Source: AP-15 sp963747735 (GTDB lineage Bacteria; Pseudomonadota; Alphaproteobacteria; ATCC43930; CGMCC-115725). Taken from it: a stretch of DNA of 64,000 bases. The notes beneath the pieces were generated by a model that saw only the letters and a list, made by a program, of their open reading frames with translations, was not told the origin of the DNA and ran no database searches. The position numbers were made by a program, and so were the translations under genes. This document shows positions 16,561-24,953 of this stretch, one piece after another; positions within the stretch are counted from its first letter, which is position 1, and the number at the start of each line of letters is the position of its first letter. The stretch spans positions 186,001 through 250,000 of the forward strand of contig CAVVGE010000005.1 of NCBI GenBank assembly GCA_963747735.1. Direction: 5' to 3'.

Positions 16561-17656
16561 CGAACCGCCGTGCGGAGAACAGGTCGAGATCAGGGTCGAG
16601 CTCGCCCTTCGCGACCATCGGCGCGAACAGGTTGGCGTGCGCGCCGGCGAGTGTTACCCCGCTGTGGCAGTTAGCGGTGAAGGCGCCGGGAAACTGCCTG
16701 GACTGATCATAAATCGGCAGCCCGTCGAGCGGCATGATCCGCAGCGCCGCCCAGGCGCGCACGATCTGAAGCTCGCGCAGCCAAGGAAACGACAGCACCG
16801 CACGGCGCGCAATCTCTTTCATGATCTCGGGGTCCTGGCCGGTGTCGAAGCCGACATCTTCCTGGCTGTCGCCGAGCATGATCCCGCCCTCGATGGTCTG
16901 GCGGATCGTGGTCGTCGGAACCGGCAGAATTTGCGCCGCCCGCTCGGTGACGAGGATTTGTCCGCGCTGCGGCTCGACCGGTGCGTTGAGCCCGAACAGC
17001 GGCGCCAAGGCAGCATTGCCGAGCCCGGCGGCAAGGACGACTTTTGGCGCGGCGACCTCGTCTCCGCCGGCGCGGATGCGGAAATCCCGCGGCGCCGCGG
17101 CAGCATAGGCAACATGCGAATTCGGCAGGTAGCGGCCCCCCTTCTCGGCAAACCCTCTATGTAAAGCGTGCAGCAGATTGAGCGGGTTGGCGTGACCATC
17201 GTAGGGCGTCCAAGAGGCGCCGGTCACAGCAGGGCCAATTCCTGGCAGCATATCGGCAATTTCCTCATGGTCGAGCATGCGGTAGTCAAAACCGAAATTG
17301 CCCGATTGTGCACGCATCCTCTCCATCCGAGCGCGGCGGTCTTCAAACTCCTCCTCCCCGAGGCAAAGGTGCACTCCGCCCGGCCGTTGGTGGCCGACCG
17401 AGATCCCGGTCTGCGCCAACAAGGTCGCGGCGAGGGTCGGCCATTGATCGGCCGAGCGCCGCGTCCAGCGCTGGTAGCACGGCGTGCCGTCGCCTTTGCT
17501 CTGTACCCAGACGAGCCCGAAATTGCCCCGTGATGCACGATATGCGATATCGCCCTCGTCGAGCAGGGTGACCTCGAGGCCTTCGCGGACGAGGCCATAA
17601 GCGATGGCAGCGCCGACAAGACCGCCGCCGACCACGATTGCGTCGCAAGACCGCAT
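16541..17656 (-). CDS. FAD-dependent D-amino-acid/imino-acid oxidoreductase, HcnC / DadA-like subunit
   Basis: 371 residues of the DAO family. Rossmann motif VVGGGLVGAAIAYGL at 7-21 with the acidic end LLDEGD, the RASRGNFGLVW loop, the PEPQRGQILVTE region and a C-terminal FTANCHSGVTLAGAHA that closes the FAD site. It is first in the three-gene operon and likely holds the substrate-oxidising flavin. In heterotrimeric D-hydroxyproline or opine dehydrogenases this beta subunit oxidises the C-N bond. The presence in the same window of aconitase X, which in bacteria dehydrates cis-3-hydroxy-L-proline, favours a hydroxyproline-type substrate, but sarcosine, opine or proline are possible. Confidence 0.85.
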   Translation of the reverse strand: MRSCDAIVVGGGLVGAAIAYGLVREGLEVTLLDEGDIAYRASRGNFGLVWVQSKGDGTPCYQRWTRRSADQWPTLAATLLAQTGISVGHQRPGGVHLCLGEEEFEDRRARMERMRAQSGNFGFDYRMLDHEEIADMLPGIGPAVTGASWTPYDGHANPLNLLHALHRGFAEKGGRYLPNSHVAYAAAAPRDFRIRAGGDEVAAPKVVLAAGLGNAALAPLFGLNAPVEPQRGQILVTERAAQILPVPTTTIRQTIEGGIMLGDSQEDVGFDTGQDPEIMKEIARRAVLSFPWLRELQIVRAWAALRIMPLDGLPIYDQSRQFPGAFTANCHSGVTLAGAHANLFAPMVAKGELDPDLDLFSARRFDVSVAS

Positions 17657-17734
17657 CCTTCCCCCTGCTACGCCTGTTTTATCAGATCGAGATCAGGCCC
17701 CCATGCACCTTCGGCACACATGCTCAAACCATCT

Positions 17735-17790
17735 CGATATTTGACATATCATACGAATATGGCAATTGTGCGATACACATTATCCTGTCA
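17735..17790. promoter_or_regulatory. AT-rich candidate promoter/operator of the flavoenzyme operon
   Basis: In a gap of 259 bases (17657-17915) between divergent genes, this stretch is conspicuously AT-rich for the genome and holds TTGACA at 17741 and the near-palindrome ATATCATACGAATAT at 17746-17760. No clear -10 is at ideal spacing on either strand, so the direction is uncertain. Confidence 0.35.
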
Positions 17791-17915
17791 CGGCCACGAT
17801 GGGGACACGTTGCAAGCCCGACCATCGGATGCTAACGTGACGAGGTCAACTCAGCCGGTCGAACGGGTGGCGCTGCCGCCGGTTCGGCCGGTTCGCGTCC
17901 GGGGGTTGCAGGTCC

Positions 17916-18659
17916 ATGAGCTTTGTCGGCCGCCTTATCGCCGGTGCCCGCGAGCTGCCGTTCGGCGGCCCGCTCGGTGATTTGCTGGAGCGCGCGGCGC
18001 GCCATATCGCGCATTGGCATCTGCACCACGGCGAGAGCGATCATGGCGATCCGCGCCGGCGCATCGCTTTCACGATCGCAGTCATCGCGCTCGGCGCCAA
18101 GATGGCCAAAGCCGATGGTGACGTTACCCGCGACGAAGTCGCCGCTTTTGGCGAGGTGTTCCAAGTGCCTCCCGGCGAGGAGGAGCATGTCCGGCTGGTC
18201 TTCGATCTCGCCCGCCGCAGCACCATTGGGTTCGAAAGCTATGCCAGGCAGGTTGGGCGCCTGTTCGCGAATGAGCGGGCGGCGCTGGAAGACTTGCTCG
18301 GCGGGCTGTTTCACATCGCGCTTGCCGACGGCATGCTGTGCGCCGCCGAAGACGGATATCTGCGCGAAGTCGCCCATCATTTTGGCTTTGACGGAGCCGA
18401 CTACGCGCGCATCCGCGCCCACCATGTCGGCGGCGGCCAGGAAGAGACCGAAGATGCGCACGCCATCCTCGGGATCGCTCCAGGCGCGCCGCCCGTGGTC
18501 ATCCGCGAGGCCTACCGGCGACTGGTGCGCGAGACCCATCCAGACCTTGCGTTGGCCCAAGGGCTGCCGGGCGAATGCATCGCCTTGGCAACGGCGCGGA
18601 TGGCCCGGATCAACGCCGCCTACGATCGTCTGGCGAGGACCAGGATGGGCATTGCGTGA
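17916..18659 (+). CDS. TerB-domain/J-domain cochaperone (DjlA-like)
   Basis: 247 residues. Residues about 30-165 form a TerB/DjlA helical domain with two acidic loops (AKADGDVTRDE and ALADGMLCAAED), and residues 178-247 form a short C-terminal J domain with the HPD triad at 208-210 (THPDL). J domains stimulate the ATPase of DnaK/Hsp70. E. coli DjlA has an N-terminal membrane helix; this protein has none, so it is probably soluble or peripherally bound, as in many alphaproteobacteria. The stop codon overlaps the GTG of the AmpD-like amidase gene, indicating a coupled pair. Confidence 0.9.
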   Translation: MSFVGRLIAGARELPFGGPLGDLLERAARHIAHWHLHHGESDHGDPRRRIAFTIAVIALGAKMAKADGDVTRDEVAAFGEVFQVPPGEEEHVRLVFDLARRSTIGFESYARQVGRLFANERAALEDLLGGLFHIALADGMLCAAEDGYLREVAHHFGFDGADYARIRAHHVGGGQEETEDAHAILGIAPGAPPVVIREAYRRLVRETHPDLALAQGLPGECIALATARMARINAAYDRLARTRMGIA

Positions 18660-19414
18660 GCGGGCTCGAGATCCGCGACCGTATATCGCCAAACCATGCC
18701 GAGCGAGGTGCTTCGCCGCGTATCGACATGCTGGTGCTGCACTACACCGGCATGCGGACCGCCGCCGCAGCGCTCGACCGGTTGTGCGACCCATCGGCTC
18801 GCGTCAGCGCCCACTATGTCGTCGAGGAGGACGGCATCGTCTGGCGGCTCGTGCCAGAAACGCTGTGTGCCTTTCACGCCGGGATTTCGTGCTGGGATGG
18901 GGAGCGCGACCTTAATCGCGTCTCGATCGGGGTCGAGATCGTGAACCCCGGTCATGACGGGGGCTATCATGCATTTCCCGACGTGCAAATGGCCGCTGTC
19001 GAACGGCTCTGCCACGACATTCTCTCCCGACATCCGATCCCGCCCTATAGGGTGGTCGGGCATTCGGACATTGCGCCAGACCGTAAAACCGATCCGGGCG
19101 AGCTCTTCGCCTGGCCGCGTCTCGCCCGCGCCGGGATCGGCATCTGGCCCGAGCCATCCGAACTTTCCGTTGCGGCGGCCGTCGATCATGCCAAAGCGAT
19201 TACCGATCTCGGCGCGATCGGCTACTGCACGGCGCATGACATCGAAACGGCGGCAATCACTGCCTTCCAGCGACGTTTTCGCCCAGCGCGCTGCGACGGC
19301 GTCCTCGATGTAGAAACCGCCGTCCGCATCGCCGAAATTTGTGCCGCCTATCGCTGGGCGCGCCAAGACCCGGAGGTTTCGACCGCGCTACGCCGAAGGC
19401 GACCATCGACGTGA
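18656..19414 (+). CDS. N-acetylmuramoyl-L-alanine amidase, AmpD-like with C-terminal PG-binding domain
   Basis: 252 residues, using the GTG at 18656 that overlaps the preceding stop (GTGA). Amidase_2 zinc ligands are His29 (LVLHYTGM), His136 (VVGHSDIAPDRKTDPG) and Asp146, with Glu94 as the catalytic base region (IGVEIVNPG). A C-terminal segment, about 170-240 (FQRRFRP...GVLDVETAVRI), resembles a peptidoglycan-binding domain. No signal peptide is seen, consistent with a cytosolic enzyme that trims recycled anhydro-muropeptides. Coupling with a J-domain protein is a recurring alphaproteobacterial arrangement. Confidence 0.9.
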   Translation: MSGLEIRDRISPNHAERGASPRIDMLVLHYTGMRTAAAALDRLCDPSARVSAHYVVEEDGIVWRLVPETLCAFHAGISCWDGERDLNRVSIGVEIVNPGHDGGYHAFPDVQMAAVERLCHDILSRHPIPPYRVVGHSDIAPDRKTDPGELFAWPRLARAGIGIWPEPSELSVAAAVDHAKAITDLGAIGYCTAHDIETAAITAFQRRFRPARCDGVLDVETAVRIAEICAAYRWARQDPEVSTALRRRRPST

Positions 19415-19442
19415 TCCCGACCGAAGCAAGAGGGCGCGCGGA

Positions 19443-19838
19443 TTAATTGAGGCGTGTGCGCCGACGCTCCGCCTGACGGGTGACGATCTGGCCGGCGTGA
19501 TGGTGGGCAAGCCGCCAAGCGCCGTCCTCACGCACGAAGAAATTGCTGGCCGCGAGGGTGCCACCTTCCAGCTCCTCCTCGCACAGCACCAGCGCGGCGT
19601 CGCCGTAGAGCAGCACGTGCTCGTCAAAGCAGGCGATGCGCGGCGCATTGGGGTTCGACAGGATCGCCTCCCAGCTCGCCATGATTGCTTCGCGCTCGTC
19701 GAGCACGGTCCAGCCCGGGTGCAGGCAGGCCACCGCCGACTGGCGCGCCCATAGCGCATCCATTGCGGCGAGGTCGCGCGTTCCAAAGGCGCGGTAGAAT
19801 TCGAGATTGGCGGCGAGCACGGCGTCCTTGTCGGTCAT
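19443..19838 (-). CDS. NTF2-like / SnoaL-fold protein
   Basis: 131 residues. The pattern AANLEFYRAFGTRDLAAMDALWA, CLHPGWTVLDEREAIMASWEAIL and a terminal WRLAHHHAGQI is typical of the SnoaL_3/nuclear transport factor 2 fold. These small cone-shaped proteins include isomerases, hydrolases and binding proteins, so function cannot be read from the fold. ATG at 19838 has GGAG seven bases upstream and starts at the conserved MTDKDAVL; a longer frame to 19994 would run into the promoter region of urtA. It is transcribed away from the urea transporter operon. Confidence 0.85.
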   Translation of the reverse strand: MTDKDAVLAANLEFYRAFGTRDLAAMDALWARQSAVACLHPGWTVLDEREAIMASWEAILSNPNAPRIACFDEHVLLYGDAALVLCEEELEGGTLAASNFFVREDGAWRLAHHHAGQIVTRQAERRRTRLN

Positions 19839-19998
19839 GGTGATGCTCCGCGTCGATCGCCCGAAATTACACCGGCACGGCGCCTCGATGCCACTTCGCG
19901 GCGAACGCATGGCGAGATAGGCAGCAATCTGCCCAAAATTTCGGCAATTGTGCATTCGACCGGACGTGACCGTGCGGGAGCGCCGGGCTTGCACGACT

Positions 19999-20014
19999 TG
20001 GCCTCAATTTTGCC
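19999..20014 (+). promoter_or_regulatory. Sigma-54 type promoter upstream of urtA
   Basis: TTGGCCTCAATTTTGCC matches the -24/-12 consensus: GG at 20000-20001 and GC at 20012-20013 are separated by exactly ten bases, inside TGGC and TTGC contexts. The predicted start would lie about 45 bases before the urtA ATG. Nitrogen-controlled urea uptake through NtrC and RpoN is known in other proteobacteria. I did not find a convincing NtrC site in the short upstream gap. Confidence 0.6.
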
Positions 20015-20068
20015 TCTGATCAAAATACCGGCATCTCGGACGCCGCGGGAGCGCATGAGGATGGAGCA

Positions 20069-21352
20069 ATGCGAATATTGAACAGGATGTGGAGCGTCGC
20101 GGGGGCGATCGCGATCGCGGGGCTCGCCGGCAGCGCTGTCGCGCAGACCCAGGATACGATCAAGATCGGCGTCCTGCATTCGCTGTCCGGAACGATGGCG
20201 ATCAGCGAGTCTACCCTGAAGGACACGGTCCTGATGATGGTAGACAATCTCAACAAACAGGGCGGCTTGCTTGGCAAGAAGGTCGAGGCAGTAGTCGTGG
20301 ACCCGGCCTCGAACTGGCCGCTCTTCGCCGAGAAGGCGCGTGAGCTTTTGACCAAGGACAAGGTCGCGGTGGTGTTCGGCTGCTGGACCTCGGTCTCGCG
20401 CAAATCGGTATTGCCCGTGTTCGAGGAATTGAACGGGCTGTTGTTTTATCCGGTGCAATACGAGGGCGAGGAGAGTTCGAACAACGTCTTCTATACCGGC
20501 GCCGCACCGAATCAACAGGCGATCCCTGCGGTCGAATACCTGATGAGTGCCGAGGGCGGCAGCGTCAAGCGCTGGGTGCTCGAAGGCACCGACTACGTCT
20601 ATCCGCGCACGACCAACAAGATCCTCGCCGCCTTCCTCAAATCAAAAGGGGTTGCCGCCGAGGACATCCGGGTCAATTACACCCCGTTCGGCTTTTCCGA
20701 TTGGCAGACCGAGGTCGCCGCGATCAAGAGCTTTGCGTCGGCCGGCAAGAAGACCGCCGTGGTATCGACCATCAACGGCGACGCCAATGTGCCGTTTTAC
20801 AAGGAGCTGGCCAATGCCGGAGTTAAGGCCTCCGACATCCCGGTCGTGGCGTTCTCAGTCGGTGAAGAAGAGCTGACCGGGATCGACACAAAGAACCTCG
20901 TCGGCCATCTCGCCGCCTGGAACTACTTCGAATCGGTGAAAAACCCAACCAATGCCGCCTTTATCAAGGAATGGCACACCTACATCAAGAACCCGAAACG
21001 CGTCACCAACGACCCGATGGAGGCGACCTATATCGGCTTCAAGATGTGGACGCATGCGGTCGAGCAGGCCGGCACCACCGATGTCGATGCGGTACGGCAG
21101 GCGATGTATGGACAGAAAGTAAAGGCGCCAAGCGGCTTTACCGCGGTCATGAACACCAACCACCATCTGTCGAAGCCGGTCATGATCGGCGAGATTCGGC
21201 CCGATGGGCAGTTCGACGTGGTTTGGCAGACCAAGGGTGTGATCAAGGCCGACGCCTGGAGCCCCTACCTCGCCGAGGACAAGGGCAAGATCGCCGACTG
21301 GACCTATCCCTGGGGCTGCGGCAATTGCACCCAGCCGCGCTTTCACGACTGA
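20069..21352 (+). CDS. urtA: Urea ABC transporter substrate-binding protein UrtA
   Basis: 427 residues with a cleavable signal peptide (about 1-25, ending GSAVAQ). The mature protein opens DTIKIGVLHSLSGTMAISE and includes GCWTSVSRKSVLPVFEELNGLLFYPVQYEGEESSNN, blocks specific to UrtA/FmdD within the Liv-type binding protein family. The C-terminal GCGNC motif is also seen in UrtA proteins. It captures urea or short amides in the periplasm and hands it to UrtBC. It is the first gene of urtABCDE. No urease genes are in the window. The amide-binding paralogue AmiC/FmdD is an alternative but the five-gene order favours urea. Confidence 0.93.
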   Translation: MRILNRMWSVAGAIAIAGLAGSAVAQTQDTIKIGVLHSLSGTMAISESTLKDTVLMMVDNLNKQGGLLGKKVEAVVVDPASNWPLFAEKARELLTKDKVAVVFGCWTSVSRKSVLPVFEELNGLLFYPVQYEGEESSNNVFYTGAAPNQQAIPAVEYLMSAEGGSVKRWVLEGTDYVYPRTTNKILAAFLKSKGVAAEDIRVNYTPFGFSDWQTEVAAIKSFASAGKKTAVVSTINGDANVPFYKELANAGVKASDIPVVAFSVGEEELTGIDTKNLVGHLAAWNYFESVKNPTNAAFIKEWHTYIKNPKRVTNDPMEATYIGFKMWTHAVEQAGTTDVDAVRQAMYGQKVKAPSGFTAVMNTNHHLSKPVMIGEIRPDGQFDVVWQTKGVIKADAWSPYLAEDKGKIADWTYPWGCGNCTQPRFHD

Positions 21353-21428
21353 GCAAGACGGGGGGAGGGCCTTGGCCGGCAGCGGGGGCTGCCGGTCCAG
21401 GTCCCTCTCGGTTCGGCAGAAGCAATCG

Positions 21429-23054
21429 ATGACATCTCGACCGATATGGCTTTTTGCGGCGGCCCTGATTCTGCTGGCTGCGGCGCTACCTGCGCGGGCC
21501 GCCGATTTTGCCGCTCTCGTCGCCGGCCTCCCAGGCGAAGGGTTTGCCGAGAAGCAAAAGACGGTCGCAGCGCTCGGTGCGCTGGGGGATGCTCGGGCCG
21601 TCGCGGTGCTGAAGGCGCTGAGCGAGGACCGGCTGCGCAGCGCGCCCGGCGGCCAGGTGCTGGTTGTCGGGACGACGCCCAACGGCACCGCCCTCGTGTC
21701 GGACGCGATTACCGGGAAGGCGGTTGCGGGCCTCGACCCCGACAGCCTCGATCGAATCATCGCCAACAACGTGCTGCGCGGCAATATCGAAGCGGCGCTC
21801 GGCGGCCTGACATTGTCCAGCCGTGACCGAGCGGCGCGCCTCGCGGCCGCTCGTGACGCGCTTAAGCACCCTTCCGCGGAAGGCGCGGCTCGCCTCGAAA
21901 AGGCGCTGGCGGCAGAGAGCGATGCCGAGGTGCGCAGCGCGATGCAAAGAAGCCTCTTTGCTGCCCGCCTGCTGACGGGCGAGAAGGCGCAGCAGCGCGC
22001 CGCGATCCAGGGGCTCGGCGGTGCCACCGACCCGCAAATCAAAAATCTCCTCGATGCCTACCGCGCCAAACCGGACCTTGATCCGGAGTTGCGCGCTGCA
22101 GCGAATTCGGCGCTCGCCGCGATCGATCACCGTTTGCGGATGGTCGGGATCGCCGCCAACCTGTTCGAGGGGATCAGTCTCGGCAGCGTGCTGCTGCTCG
22201 CCGCAATCGGCCTCGCGATCACCTTTGGCGTCATGGGTGTGATCAACATGGCGCATGGCGAGATGATCATGCTCGGCGCCTATGCCGCCTTTGTCTGTCA
22301 GCAATTTTTTGAGCTGTGGTTGCCGGTAGGGTGGTTTGACTTCTATCTGCTAGCCGCGATTCCGGCGGCTTTCCTGTTTGCTGGCGCGGTCGGGGTGGTG
22401 CTCGAGCGCACGGTGATCCGGTTTCTCTATGGGCGGCCGCTCGAAACCCTGCTCGCGACCTGGGGTATCGGCCTTGTTTTGCAGCAGGCGGTGCGATCGA
22501 TTTTCGGCGCACCCAACCGGGCGGTCGCCAATCCCGGCTGGATGACCGGCGGGTTCGACCTGGTCGGCGGTTTCACCGTCACCTGGAACCGGGTTTGCAT
22601 CATCCTTTTTTGCCCGCTCGTGCTCGGCGTGCTGGTCCTCATCCTCCGGCGCACCCGCTTCGGCCTCGATATGCGCGCGGTGACGCAGAACCGCTCGATG
22701 GCCTCGGTGATGGGGATTCGTACCGCGCGCGTCGATGCGCTGACCTTTGGCCTCGGCTCGGGGATCGCCGGGATGGCCGGCGTCGCGTTGAGCCAAATCG
22801 GCAATGTCAGCCCCAATCTCGGCAGCATCTATATCGTCGACAGCTTTCTCGTGGTCGTGTTTGGCGGTGTCGGCAGTTTGCTCGGCACCTTGGTCGGCGC
22901 GCTGAGCCTCGGCATCGTCAACAAGCTGTTGGAGCCGGTCGCCGGCGCGGTCCTCGGCAAAATCGCGGTCCTGGTGGTGGTCATCCTGTTCATCCAACGG
23001 CGGCCGCGCGGCCTCTTCGCGCTCAAAGGGCGTGCCGCCGATGCCGAGGGCTGA
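21429..23054 (+). CDS. urtB: Urea ABC transporter permease UrtB
   Basis: 541 residues. A signal peptide (1-24, ending PARAAD) is followed by a periplasmic Ala/Leu-rich helical-repeat domain of about 215 residues, then a LivH-type permease with about eight helices (from NLFEGISLGSVLLLAAIGLAITFGV). This long N-terminal extension is diagnostic of UrtB against ordinary LivH. A frame upstream to 21372 exists; the ATG at 21429 begins exactly at the signal peptide. It follows urtA by 76 bases. Confidence 0.92.
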   Translation: MTSRPIWLFAAALILLAAALPARAADFAALVAGLPGEGFAEKQKTVAALGALGDARAVAVLKALSEDRLRSAPGGQVLVVGTTPNGTALVSDAITGKAVAGLDPDSLDRIIANNVLRGNIEAALGGLTLSSRDRAARLAAARDALKHPSAEGAARLEKALAAESDAEVRSAMQRSLFAARLLTGEKAQQRAAIQGLGGATDPQIKNLLDAYRAKPDLDPELRAAANSALAAIDHRLRMVGIAANLFEGISLGSVLLLAAIGLAITFGVMGVINMAHGEMIMLGAYAAFVCQQFFELWLPVGWFDFYLLAAIPAAFLFAGAVGVVLERTVIRFLYGRPLETLLATWGIGLVLQQAVRSIFGAPNRAVANPGWMTGGFDLVGGFTVTWNRVCIILFCPLVLGVLVLILRRTRFGLDMRAVTQNRSMASVMGIRTARVDALTFGLGSGIAGMAGVALSQIGNVSPNLGSIYIVDSFLVVVFGGVGSLLGTLVGALSLGIVNKLLEPVAGAVLGKIAVLVVVILFIQRRPRGLFALKGRAADAEG

Positions 23055-23058
23055 GCGT

Positions 23059-24189
23059 GTGAGCGCCCGGCCCGGCCAATCCTGGGGCTGGTCGTTTTGG
23101 TTGCGCTTTGCCGCGTGCGGCTTGGCGCTCGGTCTCGCGGTGCCGCTCCTCAACCGCTGGCTCCCGGCGAATTCGGCGCTGGCGGTGCCCGATTATGTCG
23201 TCCCGTTGCTCGGGAAATATCTGTGCTACGCGATACTGGCGCTGAGCCTTGATCTGATCTGGGGCTATGCCGGCATCCTGAGCCTCGGCCAAGGGGCTTT
23301 CTTCGCCCTCGGCGGTTACGCCATGGGCATGTATTTGATGCGGCAGATCGGGACCCGCGGGGTTTACGGCAACCCGTTGCTGCCCGATTTTATGGTGTTT
23401 CTCAATTGGAAATCCTTGCCGTGGTTCTGGCACGGCTTCGACCATCTCGCCTGGGCGGCGGCGATGGCGCTGCTGGTCCCGGGCCTGCTGGCGTTGGTGT
23501 TCGGGTGGCTCGCCTTCCGCTCGCGCGTGACAGGCGTCTATCTGTCGATCATCACGCAGGCGATGACCTACGCCCTGATGCTTGCCTTTTTTCGTAACGA
23601 CATGGGGTTTGGCGGCAATAACGGCATGACCGATTTCAAGGATGTGCTCGGCTGGGACGTGCATCTGCCGGGCACTCGGCTCGGCCTCTACCTCGCCGCC
23701 GTAGCGGCGCTCGGGCTTGCGTATCTCGCCTGCCGCGGCATCACCTCGTCCAAGCTGGGCCGCGTGCTGCTGGCACTGCGCGATGCCGAAAGCCGGGTCC
23801 GGTTTCTCGGCTATTCGGTCACCAATGCGAAGCTCTTCGTCTTCACCATCGCCGCGATGCTCGCCGGTCTCGCCGGAGCGCTCTATGTGCCGCAGGTCGG
23901 GATCATCAATCCCAGCGAATTTTCGCCGGCCAACTCGATCGAGGTGGCGATCTGGGTGTCGGTCGGCGGCCGCGGCACACTTGTCGGTGCGGTGATCGGC
24001 GCGATCTTGGTCAATCTGGCAAAGAGCTGGCTGACCGCAGCGGCGCCCGATACCTGGCTGTTTTTTCTAGGCGGCTTGTTTGTCTTGACAACCTTGGTGT
24101 TTTCAAGGGGCGTCGTCGGGATTTTCCAGCGCGTTCGGTGGACACGGCCTCCAGCGGCGGTGGCGCTGCCCGCCGCAGAAGAGGCTTGA
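23059..24189 (+). CDS. urtC: Urea ABC transporter permease UrtC
   Basis: 376 residues, LivM-type inner-membrane permease, with the long periplasmic loops expected of UrtC (VYGNPLLPDFMVFLNWKSLPWFW). The signature DLIWGYAGILSLGQGAFFALGGYAMGMYLMR is clear. The frame is open further upstream (ATG 23041, GTG 23032), overlapping urtB; I prefer the GTG at 23059 because GAGGG stands eight bases before it and the N-terminus then matches the family. It pairs with UrtB as the membrane channel. Confidence 0.9.
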   Translation: MSARPGQSWGWSFWLRFAACGLALGLAVPLLNRWLPANSALAVPDYVVPLLGKYLCYAILALSLDLIWGYAGILSLGQGAFFALGGYAMGMYLMRQIGTRGVYGNPLLPDFMVFLNWKSLPWFWHGFDHLAWAAAMALLVPGLLALVFGWLAFRSRVTGVYLSIITQAMTYALMLAFFRNDMGFGGNNGMTDFKDVLGWDVHLPGTRLGLYLAAVAALGLAYLACRGITSSKLGRVLLALRDAESRVRFLGYSVTNAKLFVFTIAAMLAGLAGALYVPQVGIINPSEFSPANSIEVAIWVSVGGRGTLVGAVIGAILVNLAKSWLTAAAPDTWLFFLGGLFVLTTLVFSRGVVGIFQRVRWTRPPAAVALPAAEEA

Positions 24190-24197
24190 AGCCCGTG

Positions 24198-24950
24198 ATG
24201 GGAATACCCGCGCCGAAGGAAGCCCTGCTCTATCTAGACGGCGTCACCGTCAGCTTCGACGGGTTCAAGGCGCTCAACGAGCTGTCGCTCGTCGTCGAGG
24301 AAGGCGGGCTGCGCACGATCATCGGCCCCAACGGCGCCGGCAAGACGACGATGATGGATGTGGTGACCGGCAAGACCCGTCCGGATTCGGGTGAGGCGTT
24401 TTTTCGCGACACCGACCTGACGCGGCTCGACGAGGCGGAGATCGCCGAACTCGGCATCGGCCGCAAGTTTCAGCGGCCGACGGTTTTCGAAAATTTGACG
24501 GTGGCGGAGAATCTGGAGCTTTCACTCTGCGGCAACCGCGGCACGTGGCGAACGCTGTTCGCCCGGCTCACCCCCGAACGCCGCGAGCGGATCGATGCGG
24601 CGCTGGCGCGGATCGGTCTTGTCGAGCAGCGCAAGCGTTTGGCCGGAGCGCTGAGCCACGGCCAAAAGCAATGGCTCGAGATCGGGATGCTGCTGACCCA
24701 TGATCGCCGCCTGCTGCTGCTCGACGAGCCGGTGGCCGGCATGACCGACCGCGAGACCGAGGAGACGGCAGCGCTGATCCTCGACCTCGCCGAAGACCGG
24801 ACGATCGTTGTGGTCGAGCACGACATGGCTTTTGTGCGCAGCCTCGGCGCGCGCGTCACGGTCTTGCACGAAGGTGCGGTATTGGCCGAAGGCTCGGTCG
24901 ATTATGTGCAAAACCACCCGCGCGTGATCGAAGTCTATCTCGGGCGGTGA
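24198..24950 (+). CDS. urtD: Urea ABC transporter ATPase UrtD
   Basis: 250 residues. Walker A GPNGAGKTT at about 43-51, signature LSHGQKQWLEIGM, Walker B RLLLLDEPVAGMTD and an H-loop EHDMAF. LSHGQ instead of LSGGQ is normal for UrtD. The start is set at ATG 24198 rather than an in-frame start at 24138 that overlaps urtC. It drives the UrtBC channel together with UrtE. Confidence 0.92.
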   Translation: MGIPAPKEALLYLDGVTVSFDGFKALNELSLVVEEGGLRTIIGPNGAGKTTMMDVVTGKTRPDSGEAFFRDTDLTRLDEAEIAELGIGRKFQRPTVFENLTVAENLELSLCGNRGTWRTLFARLTPERRERIDAALARIGLVEQRKRLAGALSHGQKQWLEIGMLLTHDRRLLLLDEPVAGMTDRETEETAALILDLAEDRTIVVVEHDMAFVRSLGARVTVLHEGAVLAEGSVDYVQNHPRVIEVYLGR

Positions 24951-24953
24951 GCG

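Noticed and set aside
14888..17656. Hydrogen cyanide synthase (hcnABC)
   Set aside because: Architecture matches, but the same three-subunit design serves opine and hydroxyproline dehydrogenases, and the AcnX genes nearby favour the latter. No gene symbol is given.
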